A stretch of 63,552 bases of DNA from an uncultured Eubacteriales bacterium (GCA_934546935.1 CAKTEH010000012.1:1-63552), one strand, 5' to 3'. Shown: positions 27,409 through 37,410, counted from the stretch's first letter. Numbers and translations: made by a program. Notes: a model not told the origin generated them from the sequence alone.

Positions 27409-27954
27409 ATTCCACCTCGCAAGAGTACTGCATAAGCAGTATGCCCTCGGCGCGGTCAGAAAAACCGTCGTGAATCCGCTAAATTCCGGAACTGCAGGTA
27501 TGTAAAAAAAATCCGGAACCCTTGCAGCTTGTTTTTTTCTTCACTGCGTTTTTGCCAATGTTTTCGCTGAAAGCTGTATATATACATTTTTTAATATGAA
27601 TTCAAACCTTTTGTTTATCTGGATTACATATGCGGTGTTCCCTCCCTGCTTTTGCTTTGCTTTGCTAAACTGATCATAGCACAACAACTTGCAAAATGCA
27701 ACAAAAAAATTTCAAATAAATTTCATTTTGGTTACAATTTTTAATATTTGCAAATTTTGAATTGGTCAAATTATACCTTGAAATCTTGTTGAAAATTTGG
27801 AATATGTGATTTTTTTGAGGATTTAAACCATAAAAAAATGCAAATATAAAGATTACAAATCATTATAAATTTTGCAGGTCTTTAGCAGGATCTTTTACAA
27901 CAAAGGATCTTGCCAGGAAACCGATCCAGTACGTCTGGAAAGGGAATAAAACGA
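27409..27954. other. AT-rich intergenic region between divergent operons
   Basis: About 550 bases between spoIVB (minus) and the NUDIX-wal operon (plus). It holds an inverted repeat TTCCGGA/TCCGGAA near 27485-27520, a short ACTGC/GCAGT hairpin upstream of spoIVB and long A/T runs. No reading frame with a ribosome-binding site was found. Confidence 0.5.
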
Positions 27955-27983
27955 TTGAAAAAAAAACGCGCGTATGATAAAAT
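27955..27983 (+). promoter_or_regulatory. promoter of NUDIX-walRKHI operon
   Basis: TTGAAA (27955-27960), 17-base spacer, TAAAAT (27978-27983). Predicted start near 27990. Confidence 0.7.
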
Positions 27984-28100
27984 AAAATGAAAAGTTGTAG
28001 ATCATGGATAAACCCTGCATATCAAAGCCTGATTTTGGAGAAAGATATGCAGGCCGCAAGGAACTGGTATGCCCTAAAACCACAGATGGAGGAAATGGAT

Positions 28101-28640
28101 ATGGATACGCTTCCGCACGAAAGGATGAAATACACCCGCCGCATATATACAGGTAAAGTGCTGAACCTTCGCCGGGATACGGCGCAGTTCCCGTCGGGTA
28201 AAGAAACTGTGCGGGAAGTTGTGGAGCACAAAGGCGCGGTTGCGATTGCAGCGGTGGATGATGACCGCAATATCTATCTTGTCCAGCAGTACAGGTACGC
28301 TTTTGATGACGAATTCCTTGAGCTTCCTGCGGGCAAACTGGACTCGGAACAGGAGATCCCTTTGGATGCGGCGCACCGGGAGTTGCGTGAGGAAACGGGC
28401 CTGTGTGCAGACAGTATGGAATACCTGGGCTATATTTGCCCGAGTGTAGCGATCTGCACGGAAAAAATCCATATTTTTCTGGCCCGAGGCCTGCATATGG
28501 GGGAATGCGATCCGGACGAGGACGAATTTTTAAATGTTATTACTATGCCGCTTGACGAGCTTTACGCCCTTGCAGGCCGGGGCGGGCTGCGTGATGCGAA
28601 AACCCTGTGCGCGCTAACGCTGCTGTTGGGGAAGCTGTGA
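28101..28640 (+). CDS. NUDIX hydrolase, ADP-ribose pyrophosphatase-like
   Basis: About 179 residues if started at the ATG at 28101 (GGAGG eight bases upstream); an ATG at 28047 with GGAG is a possible alternative. The Nudix helix reads AGKLDSEQEIPLDAAHRELREETGL, where the spacing Gly to first Glu is six instead of five, a one-residue insertion; the REL-EE-TG core is intact. The N-terminus (IYTGKVLNLRRDTAQFPSG, then VEHKGAVAI) and QQYRYAFDDEFLELPAG match ADP-ribose pyrophosphatases (YqkG/NudF type), which hydrolyse ADP-ribose to AMP and ribose 5-phosphate. It leads an operon, 14 bases before walR. Confidence 0.88.
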   Translation: MDTLPHERMKYTRRIYTGKVLNLRRDTAQFPSGKETVREVVEHKGAVAIAAVDDDRNIYLVQQYRYAFDDEFLELPAGKLDSEQEIPLDAAHRELREETGLCADSMEYLGYICPSVAICTEKIHIFLARGLHMGECDPDEDEFLNVITMPLDELYALAGRGGLRDAKTLCALTLLLGKL

Positions 28641-28654
28641 AGGAGGGCTGTGTC

Positions 28655-29338
28655 ATGCCGAAGATACTGATTGTAGAAGATGAAAAAACGATAGCGGATA
28701 TTGTCGCTTTTAATCTTGGCCGTGAAAATTATGAAGTGGAAATTGCATATGACGGAACCCAAGGGTATGAAAAAGCCCTGCAGCCGGGCATAGACCTGAT
28801 TTTGCTGGACGTTATGCTTCCGGGAATGGATGGGTTTGAAATTTGCAAGCGGGTCCGGGAACAGAGTGAGGTACCGATCATCATGCTGACGGCGCGTGAG
28901 GAAGAGGCGGACAAGGTATTTGGGCTGGAAATCGGCGCAGACGATTACATAACAAAACCCTTCTCCATGAGGGAACTGACAGCGCGGATCCGTGCCAACC
29001 TTCGCCGGCAGGCGGGATCGGAACCAAAAGCGGCAGATGCCGACCTGCGTGTTGGGCGTTTTGAGGTCTTTTTTGATGCGCATATTGTAAAAAAAGACGG
29101 TGCGGTTTTGGAGCTGACGGCCCGTGAATTTGATTTGATCCGCTTTATGTGCGAAAATGCCGGCCGTGTGGTTACCCGTGAAGAGCTGATGCAGAAGGTG
29201 TGGGGATATGAGTATTATGGCGACCTGCGCGCTGTAGACGTTGCTATCCGCCGCCTGCGCGAGAAAATGGAGGATGACCCTGCTGCCCCGCGCTATATTT
29301 TGACCAAGCGCGGCGTCGGGTATGTAATGAGTCTGTAG
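28655..29338 (+). CDS. walR: WalR-type response regulator
   Basis: 227 residues, OmpR/PhoB family. Receiver with Asp52 (LILLDVMLPGMDG) and Lys in DDYITKPFS; winged helix from about 130 with LTAREFDLIRFM, TREELMQKVWGYEYYGDLRAVDVAIRRLREKME. The ATG at 28655 has GGAGGG upstream. The order regulator, kinase, YycH-like, YycI-like is that of the WalRK (YycFG) cell-wall homeostasis operon, which is the main basis for the specific name. Controls autolysins and wall metabolism in relatives. Confidence 0.9.
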   Translation: MPKILIVEDEKTIADIVAFNLGRENYEVEIAYDGTQGYEKALQPGIDLILLDVMLPGMDGFEICKRVREQSEVPIIMLTAREEEADKVFGLEIGADDYITKPFSMRELTARIRANLRRQAGSEPKAADADLRVGRFEVFFDAHIVKKDGAVLELTAREFDLIRFMCENAGRVVTREELMQKVWGYEYYGDLRAVDVAIRRLREKMEDDPAAPRYILTKRGVGYVMSL

Positions 29339-29378
29339 TGGGTTAAAAAAGCATCCTGCCGGCTGCCCCGGCAGGGGA

Positions 29379-31160
29379 ATGTTTGGGTGGATGCAGATGT
29401 TTCGATCGCTTCATATGAAGCTTGTGCTGATCTTGGTGTTGCTGATATTGTCTGTCATGATTGTTGTCGGCACACTGTTGGACAACCGGGTTTCCTCTTA
29501 TTTCCTTGATGATTTCCGTTCACAGATGGAGGAAGTATTTACCCAGCGCTTTTTATCAGAATTAAATCAAGCCTGCACGCAGGATAATGCGGCTGAGCGG
29601 CTCCGGGAAATGATCGCCGCCTATTCCGGCCTTCTTGGGATCGACGCCAACCGGGATTTCTGCATTCTTTCTGCCGGCGCCGGCGCTTACCTGACCGGTT
29701 CGGATGACGCACTGGGCGAGGATCTGGAGATTACGCCCAATATTATTACGGCGCTGGCAGGCGGGGTCGGGTCGAGGCTTAGTTCTGTCAATGACTATAT
29801 GGATTTTGCAGTGCCGGTATCGGATGGGGAAAACACATATATTATCTATATTTATGATAATAAAAACGATACCTCTGAGCTAACCTGGATGCTGTTTTCC
29901 ATCGTGATCCAGGTGGTGCTTTTTGGCCTGCTGTTTGCGGTGCTTTTAAGCTTCCTTCTGTCTAAGACGATGACCAATCCCATTGAAAATATTACCAAGG
30001 GCGCCGCGCGTTTGGCCTCCGGAGATTTCGATAATTATATCGAGGTGCATTCCGATGACGAAATCGGTGTGTTGACGCAGACTTTTAATAATATGGCGCG
30101 TACCATCCGCCATACCATGCAAAGTGTGGAAGATGAGCGCAATAAGCTTAATACGCTGTTTCTGCATATGACGGACGGGGTAGCTTCTTTTGATTCGGCG
30201 GGGCATGTGTTGAGTATGAACCCTGCCGCAGAGCGCATGCTCGGCGTTTCGTTTGACAGGGAGCTCAGTTTTTCCCAGCTGCTTCCGGGTGTGGAAAAAC
30301 CAAAGAAAGAAGAGGAACCGCCTGCTGTGGATTATGCCCATGCAGAAAGGACGTTCCAGATCTTTTTCGCTTCACTGTCTACGCCGGATGAACCGGAGGG
30401 ACTGATGGCTGTGATCCACGATGTCACGGAGCAGCACAGGCTTGAACAGGTCCGCCGTGAGTTTATTGCCAATGTCTCCCATGAGCTGCGCACACCGCTG
30501 ACCAGCATCAAAAGCTATACGGAAACGCTTTTGGACACACCCGAGCTTCCGGAGGAACTGCATTCAAAGTTTTTGAATGTTATTAATAACGAAGCCGACC
30601 GTATGGTTCGTATTGTAAAGGACCTGCTCACCCTTTCCAGGTTGGATTATGGACGGTTGGAAATTAACTTCAGCCGTTTCCCTGTGGACAAACTTATGGG
30701 CGGCGTATACGATGCGATGCTGTTTGAAGCAAGGAACCACAATCACCAACTGCTTCTGGAGTTGGATGACCCGCTTCCGGTTATTGAAGGGGATCGTGAA
30801 CGCATTGAGCAGGTTGTGGTTAATATTGTTTCCAACTCGATTAAATATACGCCTAACGGCGGCACAATCATTATGACCGCTTCGAATATTGAGGATGGGG
30901 TGCGCATTACGGTACAGGATAATGGCATCGGAATTCCGCAGGAAGATTTGCCGCGGCTGTTTGAGCGTTTTTATCGCGTCGATAAGGCACGCTCCCGCGA
31001 ACGGGGCGGGACCGGACTTGGCCTTGCCATAGCACAGGAAATTGTGAAGCTGCATGGCGGGAAGATTGAAGTGGAATCCCGTTTTGGCGAAGGTACGAAA
31101 ATGACCGTCACGCTCCCGCTGCAGCCGGATCGTACGGCGCTTGTACAGGAACATGAGTGA
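29379..31160 (+). CDS. walK: WalK-type sensor histidine kinase
   Basis: 593 residues: helix 1 (about 13-33), extracytoplasmic domain (34-170), helix 2 (about 172-194), HAMP (NPIENITKGAARLASGDFDNYI), PAS domain (about 255-350), HisKA with phospho-His near 367 (FIANVSHELRTPLTSIKSY) and HATPase with N box (VVNIVSNSIKYTPNGG), G1 (VQDNGIGIP) and G2 (RERGGTGLGLAI). The TM-sensor-TM-HAMP-PAS order is that of WalK. Start is uncertain: ATGs at 29379, 29391 and 29397 are all near GGGG-rich sequence. Overlaps the yycH-like gene by 8 bases. Confidence 0.92.
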   Translation: MFGWMQMFRSLHMKLVLILVLLILSVMIVVGTLLDNRVSSYFLDDFRSQMEEVFTQRFLSELNQACTQDNAAERLREMIAAYSGLLGIDANRDFCILSAGAGAYLTGSDDALGEDLEITPNIITALAGGVGSRLSSVNDYMDFAVPVSDGENTYIIYIYDNKNDTSELTWMLFSIVIQVVLFGLLFAVLLSFLLSKTMTNPIENITKGAARLASGDFDNYIEVHSDDEIGVLTQTFNNMARTIRHTMQSVEDERNKLNTLFLHMTDGVASFDSAGHVLSMNPAAERMLGVSFDRELSFSQLLPGVEKPKKEEEPPAVDYAHAERTFQIFFASLSTPDEPEGLMAVIHDVTEQHRLEQVRREFIANVSHELRTPLTSIKSYTETLLDTPELPEELHSKFLNVINNEADRMVRIVKDLLTLSRLDYGRLEINFSRFPVDKLMGGVYDAMLFEARNHNHQLLLELDDPLPVIEGDRERIEQVVVNIVSNSIKYTPNGGTIIMTASNIEDGVRITVQDNGIGIPQEDLPRLFERFYRVDKARSRERGGTGLGLAIAQEIVKLHGGKIEVESRFGEGTKMTVTLPLQPDRTALVQEHE

Positions 31161-32493
31161 GAAGCTTAAAAGGGTTTCAAAAAATATAATAATTGTGCTG
31201 CTTCTGCTTTCTGCGGGAGTCCTGACGTGGATGAACTGGTTTTCCGATCCGCAAACTGCAGGCGGCAGCGGTTCGGGTTTTACCCGTCTTGCCGGGGCGC
31301 TTTTTGGCTGGGATCCGGGGACGCAGGAGGCGTCTGCATACGCTGCGTATGAGGAATATGCCTATACGCTTTCGGCAGTATGTCCGGCGACGGCGGCACT
31401 TAATACGCGGGACGCATTCTATCATTTTGTGCAGCGGGAGGATATGGAAGCACTGTTTGACCGTGCGTCAGTCGTGCTTGCCACAGCGCTGGATACAGCC
31501 CGTTCCGGAAAAATATTAAACACGGCAGACTGGCGCAGCCGGCTGTATGGGCCGTCGCTGCTGCTGCGTTTTCTGGGGGAAATGCCGCTTTATTATTTTG
31601 CCGCATCCCTTGGCGCGTCCCAGAATGCGGATATGGATTATGCGGTTTCCGACTTGTTATTGGATTTTTCTGCGGATCCGGTGCAGCTTGTCGTAAAAAC
31701 TGTAGATGGGGATATTTATGCCTATGACACGGATCTGCGCGGAATTGATATGCAGAGCTTTTCTATAGGGATGGAACCTGTAAACGCACAGTTTGCCTGT
31801 CAAAACGCTTATGCGGTTAACCGTGTGCCCGACGAAACCGTAGTCAGTGCGGTTCCGCTTTCCGCGCCGCAGCTGGAGGTTTCGCCGGCACTGACGGATT
31901 TTGCTGCGGCAGGATCCGAACGTATAATCAATACAATTTTGTCGAGCTTTGGGTTTAATACCTATTCGGTTAACAGTTATATAGAGTCGGATTCCACACG
32001 CGTATATGTGGAGGAAACCAATACGCTGCGCATTACGCCGGATGGGACGCTTGTTTTTGATAATGGCGCACAGGATGAGCTTAAGCCTATGAGCGGGATG
32101 GATATACAGGTGCGTACGCAGAACATTGCACAGGGTGCGCTGATTGTGGAGCAGGCGGTCCTGCCGTATTTAGGGGATGCATCAGCTTTTCTGCTTCGCC
32201 AGTATCATGATGAGCTCAGCGGCAATTATGTCGTTGTTTTTTCAGCCGTATCCGATGCAATAAAGATTGAACTGCCGGGCGGCTATCTTGCCCGTTTTGA
32301 ATTCCGCGGGACACAGCTTGTAAAGGCCTATGTGAATTTAACAACGTTTTCCCGCAGCGGGACATCCGATATTCTGCTTCCAAGCATTTATGCTGCTGCC
32401 GCGGCCGGATATGGCACACCGGCAACTGTTTTGGAAACGCGCTATTCGATCCGCGGCGGCATAGCGAAGGCTGCATGGTATTATGGGGTCTAA
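31153..32493 (+). CDS. yycH: YycH-like regulatory protein of WalRK
   Basis: 446 residues: one N-terminal membrane helix (about 11-28, NIIIVLLLLSAGVLTWMNW) and a large extracytoplasmic domain. Similarity to YycH is weak by eye (FGFNTYSVNSYIESDSTRVYVEETNTLRITPDG is the characteristic YycH segment), but the place directly behind walK and before a YycI-like gene supports it. In Bacillus YycH and YycI form a membrane complex that controls WalK activity. It starts at ATG 31153, inside the end of walK, implying translational coupling. Confidence 0.8.
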   Translation: MSEKLKRVSKNIIIVLLLLSAGVLTWMNWFSDPQTAGGSGSGFTRLAGALFGWDPGTQEASAYAAYEEYAYTLSAVCPATAALNTRDAFYHFVQREDMEALFDRASVVLATALDTARSGKILNTADWRSRLYGPSLLLRFLGEMPLYYFAASLGASQNADMDYAVSDLLLDFSADPVQLVVKTVDGDIYAYDTDLRGIDMQSFSIGMEPVNAQFACQNAYAVNRVPDETVVSAVPLSAPQLEVSPALTDFAAAGSERIINTILSSFGFNTYSVNSYIESDSTRVYVEETNTLRITPDGTLVFDNGAQDELKPMSGMDIQVRTQNIAQGALIVEQAVLPYLGDASAFLLRQYHDELSGNYVVVFSAVSDAIKIELPGGYLARFEFRGTQLVKAYVNLTTFSRSGTSDILLPSIYAAAAAGYGTPATVLETRYSIRGGIAKAAWYYGV

Positions 32494-32567
32494 GTCCCCG
32501 TGTTTGAGAGGCCGCAGTTTTCCGGCACTGCCTGGATGCTTGGGAAAGTCTTGTTGGAGGGACAGAT

Positions 32568-33365
32568 TTGGACTGGAATCGCGCAAAGAATATTATTATA
32601 GGCTTGTTGTGCGTACTTAATATCTTCCTTTTGGGCAATTATCTGTATGCGCGTTATGCGCAAGCGGGCGACGCACAGACGCAGGCGGAGCTGGAACTTT
32701 ATCTGGAAAGCCGCGGTGTCTCCTTATCCTGCCAGCTCCCCCGGATGCAGACGCCGGCCAGAGGGGTGAGCGTTGCGGAAAATACCCAAAAGCTTGCCGA
32801 CCGGACGCTTTCTGCGCTGCTTGGCGCAGATGTACAATGGGAAAATGGTGAAGCGGTTTCTCAAACCGGCCGCTTTTCCTGGGTGGCAGGTGTGTTGGAG
32901 GGGGAGCTTTCCGCGCTTCCGGATGGAGAGGAAGCGGATTTGGAGGATATGATCCGGCTTTTGGATTCGGTTGGCATAGTTGCCGGCCGGATTGAGCGGC
33001 AGGAAGCGTCGGCGACGCTGTATAAGGACTTCGGCGATCCGGCGCAGCCTGTGTATAACATATGGATACAGATTGACAGGCTGGAAAATGGCAACTGGGG
33101 CATTTCCGGGCGCTGGTTCCTTGGCGAACCGGAAAGTGCGGGAGGCGGGAGCGAGCGGGATATCGCCGGACTCCTTGTGACCTTTACAGACGCATTGCTG
33201 ACCCAGGATACGGCGCTGCATACAATCAGCGGTATTGAAGCGGGATGGACTGTCTCTGTACTGACCAACGTCGGCGTCAAGCTGACGCCCGTATTTCAAA
33301 TTACAACAAATGCGGGAAATTATTATATCAATGCGATAGATGCGCAGCTTCTGAATATAGGATAG
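32568..33365 (+). CDS. yycI: YycI-like regulatory protein of WalRK
   Basis: 265 residues. It begins MDWNRAKNIIIGLLCVLNIF, the classic YycI start, with a single membrane helix (about 8-26), followed by an extracytoplasmic domain. The start codon is TTG at 32568 behind GGAGGG. C-terminal VKLTPVFQITTNAGNYYINA resembles the beta-rich YycH/YycI fold. Partner of YycH in sensing or restraining WalK. Completes the walRKHI set; the metallo-hydrolase WalJ and protease usually downstream in Bacillus are absent here. Confidence 0.85.
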   Translation: MDWNRAKNIIIGLLCVLNIFLLGNYLYARYAQAGDAQTQAELELYLESRGVSLSCQLPRMQTPARGVSVAENTQKLADRTLSALLGADVQWENGEAVSQTGRFSWVAGVLEGELSALPDGEEADLEDMIRLLDSVGIVAGRIERQEASATLYKDFGDPAQPVYNIWIQIDRLENGNWGISGRWFLGEPESAGGGSERDIAGLLVTFTDALLTQDTALHTISGIEAGWTVSVLTNVGVKLTPVFQITTNAGNYYINAIDAQLLNIG

Positions 33366-33425
33366 GAGGCTGCGGCATTTGCCCGTATGGAAACAGGGCT
33401 TTTAGAAGACAAACAGGAGTTATTT

Positions 33426-35336
33426 ATGATCGATATTGCCGTACATTCGCTGAAGAAAAATTTCGGCGATTTTGAATTGCTCAGGGACATAGACTTTGAG
33501 CTTTACCAAGGCGATAAAGCGGGGATCATTGGCAAAAACGGCGCCGGGAAAACTACCCTGCTGAACCTGATCCGGGATCAGGCACGGCTGCCTTCCGGAG
33601 CAAATATAGACGATGGGGAGATCCTTTTGAACCCGCGGGCCCGGTTGGGGCTGATTGACCAGATTCCGGACTTCCCGCGGGGCTATACAGTGGAAGATGT
33701 GCTGCGGCTGGCCTTCCGGCGCTTTGACCGGATGCGCGAGGAAATGGCCCAGCTGGAAAAAAAGATCAGCGAACACAGCACGCCTGCACTATTGTCCCGT
33801 TATGGGGCGCTCGCCAGCGATTTTGAGCATTCCGGCGGATATGAGACGGAATATGAGCTTTCCCGTGTTACAACTGGGCTTGGTATTGACAGCCAGATGC
33901 GTGAGCAGAATTTTTATACGCTTTCCGGAGGTGAGCAGACGCGTGTAAACCTTGCGCGCGTTATTCTGGAAAAAAGCGACATTCTGCTGCTGGATGAGCC
34001 GACTAACCATCTGGATATTGCGTCGGTGGAATGGCTTGCCGAATATGTGAATGCATATAAAGGTACAGTCCTGCTGATTTCGCACGACCGGTGGTTTTTG
34101 GACCAGGTCTGCCGCCGGATTATAGAAATTGAGAATGGGGTTTCGAGCGATTATTTTGGGAATTACAGCTATTATGCCGTAGAACGCGAACGGCGCTGGC
34201 AGGAAGCGCTTAAGCTCTGGGAAGAGCAGATGGAAGAAAAAAAGCGTCTTGAAGCAATGGCGCGGCGTTATCGCTCCTGGGCCACGGAGCAGGCAATCCA
34301 TAAGGCAAAGGTTGTCGAGCACAAAATTGAACGGATGGATATCGCCGACCGGCCGCGGAGAGAACGCAAATTTTACGCAAAGCTGGACGAAGCTGGGTTC
34401 CGCGCGGATGAGGCGCTTAAACTGACAGATATCCACAAAAGCTTTGATGGCGTTGCAGTTTTACAGGGGATCAGCGCTCTGATCGGAGGCGGGGAGCGGG
34501 TATGCATCTATGGGCCGAATGGCTGCGGAAAGAGCACGCTGATTAAAATTATTACCGGGGAACTGGAGGCCGACCGCGGCGCCGTTCGTTTTGGGCTCCA
34601 GACAAAATGGGCATATCTGCCGCAGATTGTCAAATTTGAGAACATGCATCGCTCGGTGCTTGATACGGTGCTGCACGCGCTGCCTGTGTCAGTGCAGCAG
34701 GCGCGCGATCGGCTTGGCGCGTTCAAATTTGTCGGGGAAGACGTGTTCAAACCGCTTTCTGTACTTTCGGGCGGTGAGCTGTCGCGTCTGAAGTTATGTA
34801 TTGTAATGTATAACGAGCTGAATTTCCTGATCCTCGACGAGCCGACCAACCATCTTGATCTGGCTTCCCGGGAATGGCTGGAGGATCTGCTGGATGGGTT
34901 TTCCGGCGTAATCCTGTTTGTTTCCCATGACCGCTATTTTGTCACCCGTTTTGCCACGCGGGTATGGGAACTGCGCAATGGAAGGGTTGAAGATTATAAA
35001 ATGGGTTTTGAACCCTACCGGCAGCGGAAAAAGCAAATAGAGGAAAATGCTCGGGCACAGGCAAAGCCGGAAAGCCGGAAAGAATCTGACGTGAAGCCGG
35101 ATCTGGAGGTTAAAAGCCCGGAACCGCCGAAAAACACCGGACGGGAACAGAAAAAACTGGAGCGTATACGTGAAAATGCGCGGAGAGAGGCCATGGCGCT
35201 GGAATATAAAATCCGCGGATTGGACGCGATGATCGAAGCAAAAGCCTCGGATTACCAGGCGCTGCAGGAATTGCTGGAAGAAAAGGAACGGGCGGAGGAA
35301 GCGCTTCTTTTGTGCTATGAGCAGATGGAGGCATAG
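33426..35336 (+). CDS. ABC-F family ATP-binding protein
   Basis: 636 residues, two ABC domains on one chain and no membrane helix, which is the ABC-F class acting on ribosomes. Domain 1 has GKNGAGKTTLL, LSGGEQTRVNLARV and ILLLDEPTNHLD; domain 2 has YGPNGCGKSTLI, LSGGELSRLKLCIV and FLILDEPTNHLD. The interdomain linker is charged (EEQMEEKKRLEAMARRYRSW) and the C-terminal 100 residues are a Lys/Glu-rich coiled coil as in Uup/YdiF. ATG at 33426 has AGGAG. Uup/YdiF-like ribosome rescue or antibiotic protection is likely; which one cannot be decided here. Confidence 0.92.
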   Translation: MIDIAVHSLKKNFGDFELLRDIDFELYQGDKAGIIGKNGAGKTTLLNLIRDQARLPSGANIDDGEILLNPRARLGLIDQIPDFPRGYTVEDVLRLAFRRFDRMREEMAQLEKKISEHSTPALLSRYGALASDFEHSGGYETEYELSRVTTGLGIDSQMREQNFYTLSGGEQTRVNLARVILEKSDILLLDEPTNHLDIASVEWLAEYVNAYKGTVLLISHDRWFLDQVCRRIIEIENGVSSDYFGNYSYYAVERERRWQEALKLWEEQMEEKKRLEAMARRYRSWATEQAIHKAKVVEHKIERMDIADRPRRERKFYAKLDEAGFRADEALKLTDIHKSFDGVAVLQGISALIGGGERVCIYGPNGCGKSTLIKIITGELEADRGAVRFGLQTKWAYLPQIVKFENMHRSVLDTVLHALPVSVQQARDRLGAFKFVGEDVFKPLSVLSGGELSRLKLCIVMYNELNFLILDEPTNHLDLASREWLEDLLDGFSGVILFVSHDRYFVTRFATRVWELRNGRVEDYKMGFEPYRQRKKQIEENARAQAKPESRKESDVKPDLEVKSPEPPKNTGREQKKLERIRENARREAMALEYKIRGLDAMIEAKASDYQALQELLEEKERAEEALLLCYEQMEA

Positions 35337-35346
35337 GAAAAAATGT

Positions 35347-35685
35347 ATGGCCAAGTATGAAACAAATATCAACCGTGGGTTCCGGGAGGTATTGGAAACC
35401 CTGGATGAAGCGATTTTAAGCAGAAGCGCAACAGCAAGTTTTGAAGACGGAAGTGATTTTTATCTTCCTGGAGCCTCTGCCGCAGTGCGCGTCTATGAAC
35501 GCTATAGTATGTTTGGCGGGAACCGCCTAACGCTGACGCTTACGATTGTCGGCGATGCTGCTTGTACGCAGGTCAGCGCGATTACTTCCGGAGGGAGCCA
35601 GGCTATGTTCTTTAAAATAAATACTTTGGGCGAGGATGCGTTTTTGGATACAGTGATTGAGGTTTTAAACCAGATGGGCGGGTAA
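35347..35685 (+). CDS. DUF6054-like small protein
   Basis: 112 residues, soluble, alpha/beta. It begins MAKYETNINRGFREVLETLD and has GNRLTLTLTIVGDAACTQVSAITSGGSQ, ending in an amphipathic helix (EDAFLDTVIEVLNQMGG). It resembles DUF6054-family proteins as I recall them; function unknown. Only 10 bases behind the ABC-F gene and followed by a strong terminator, so it is the last gene of the long NUDIX-wal operon. Confidence 0.7.
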   Translation: MAKYETNINRGFREVLETLDEAILSRSATASFEDGSDFYLPGASAAVRVYERYSMFGGNRLTLTLTIVGDAACTQVSAITSGGSQAMFFKINTLGEDAFLDTVIEVLNQMGG

Positions 35686-35717
35686 AGGCGAATGATCGGC
35701 AAAGTGGAAATTTGAAT

Positions 35718-35759
35718 AAAAACTGGCCTGGACGGCTATTGCCGTCCAGGCCAGTTTTT
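35718..35759. terminator. strong bidirectional terminator
   Basis: A 19-bp perfect stem (35718-35736 with 35741-35759) with a TATT loop and A/T flanks. Ends the plus-strand wal operon and the convergent ABC-2 operon. Confidence 0.93.
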
Positions 35760-35820
35760 ATTTGACGGTGAGGGAAAGGATGCAAATTCAGGCTACTTAA
35801 CAAGGACTGTATCTATGCCT

Positions 35821-37410
35821 TTATACACCGAGCTTCGCCAGATCCCTGTGGCTGATCTGCAAAAACAACACGATGCTCAGACCGGCGAGGATAAGCAGCA
35901 CAGGTATGGAAACCCACCATATGGGGGCTGTGGGGAATGCCAGCAGGATCCCAATGGGTATAAGTGCGGAAACAAAGGCGGATAGCAGGCAAAATGCTGT
36001 AGACGCGCTCTGTTTTACGACCCGAAGTTCTGAATCCCACTCCAGTACAGGCAGCGCCAGGTTGATTGCAAGCCCGGAAATGGAAGAAAAGAGGATATAA
36101 GCGGCCGGGATCAGAAGCAGCCCGGTAAGCTGGGAAAATGTAGGGCGCAGGGCAATTGCGGCAAGAATAACGCTGAAAAAATAAGGGAGTACGGCGATGC
36201 TGAGGTTTAGCAGCAGCTTGGCTGTAAGAATGTCGCGTGTACGCAGGGGGAGGGTACGTGCGATCCAGAACTGGCGGCCTTCCATGGAGATGGAGCAGGA
36301 GGTAACCGGCATCATTGCAGCGATAAGGCCGAGCGCATATGGCACAAGTTTCGGCGTGAGGCCGGGAAGGCCGAGCGCTGCATCTATGCGCGCAGGCCCG
36401 GCAATTAGGAGGCCTGCCGATAGAACGATCATAAGGACATACCCTGTGAGGGTATTGGAAACGTAAATGCTGGAGGCAAAGTAGCGCTGAAGTTCCCTTC
36501 GCCATAACGCATGCAGTGGTGCATGGCTGTGCAGCTTGCGCATACGGTATCCGCCTTTTGCTGTCGCAGAAGATAATGCACTGCAAATTGCGCTGAACCG
36601 GCGTCCTACAAGAAGTACGAGGACGGCAAAGGGGCAGGCAGATGCAAGAAAAAGAAAGACCAGCGCTTTGCCGTCTCCTCTCATGCTCGCATCCGCGAAC
36701 CATCCGGCGGGAGGATAAATGCGCTGTAGCTGTTGTGCAATGCTGCCGGCCAGGTTCTGCAATATAGCCGGATTCAGCTGCTGCGCGTTTCCGGCCAAAG
36801 CGCTCAACAGCAGTATTGCGACAATCAGCAGGATACTAAGGCCGGCGGCGGCAATGCTTTTATGCCGCGTCCGGGCGCTGATGGCGCTGATCCCGGCGCC
36901 GGCAGCGCTGGCAAGGGTTACAGGTAGCAGTGGCGCAAAAAGCAGGCAGAGGAGGCTTATTCCAAAATAACCTGCGCCTGCATGGCAGACAATGCCATAC
37001 CAGAGGATGCCCGGCAGCAACAGCGCCGCGCTTATGGCGAGATTTCCCAGATACATGCTTAAAAACCGGCTGCAGATAATGCTTGCCCCGGAAAGCGGCA
37101 AAGGCAGCAGCGTCTGCAGGGATTTTTCGTCAAACAGGACTGCACTCGCTTTGAAAAAGCTAAAGAAAAATATAGCGAGGCTGCATGCTGTAAACAGGTA
37201 CTGCGGGATCAGCTCGGCAGCGTCGAGCTGAGTCAGCCCTGCACAGAGACCGAAGACATAGGCCTCCATCAACAGGAACAGGAAAACCCAGAGCACTGCC
37301 ATGGCTCGCCAACGACGGCGTTTCTTTACGTCTTTTGTATACCTGTAGACATTCAATCCGAACGTGTTACAAGCTGTTATGCGCATCAGCAGCCAAATCT
37401 GACGGAGCAT
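35821..37410 (-). CDS. ABC-2 type permease, large
   Basis: 529 residues with about 12 hydrophobic segments. ATG at 37410 has GGAGG nine bases upstream and overlaps the end of the ATPase gene by 44 bases, so the pair is translationally coupled. Segment FDEKSLQTLLPLPLSGASII and later ISMEGRQFWIARTLPLRTRDILTAK are repeated ABC-2 'size-exclusion' signatures of the putative multi-helix exporters of this type. Exports an unknown compound with the ATPase; regulated by the upstream wHTH protein. Confidence 0.85.
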   Translation of the reverse strand: MLRQIWLLMRITACNTFGLNVYRYTKDVKKRRRWRAMAVLWVFLFLLMEAYVFGLCAGLTQLDAAELIPQYLFTACSLAIFFFSFFKASAVLFDEKSLQTLLPLPLSGASIICSRFLSMYLGNLAISAALLLPGILWYGIVCHAGAGYFGISLLCLLFAPLLPVTLASAAGAGISAISARTRHKSIAAAGLSILLIVAILLLSALAGNAQQLNPAILQNLAGSIAQQLQRIYPPAGWFADASMRGDGKALVFLFLASACPFAVLVLLVGRRFSAICSALSSATAKGGYRMRKLHSHAPLHALWRRELQRYFASSIYVSNTLTGYVLMIVLSAGLLIAGPARIDAALGLPGLTPKLVPYALGLIAAMMPVTSCSISMEGRQFWIARTLPLRTRDILTAKLLLNLSIAVLPYFFSVILAAIALRPTFSQLTGLLLIPAAYILFSSISGLAINLALPVLEWDSELRVVKQSASTAFCLLSAFVSALIPIGILLAFPTAPIWWVSIPVLLILAGLSIVLFLQISHRDLAKLGV

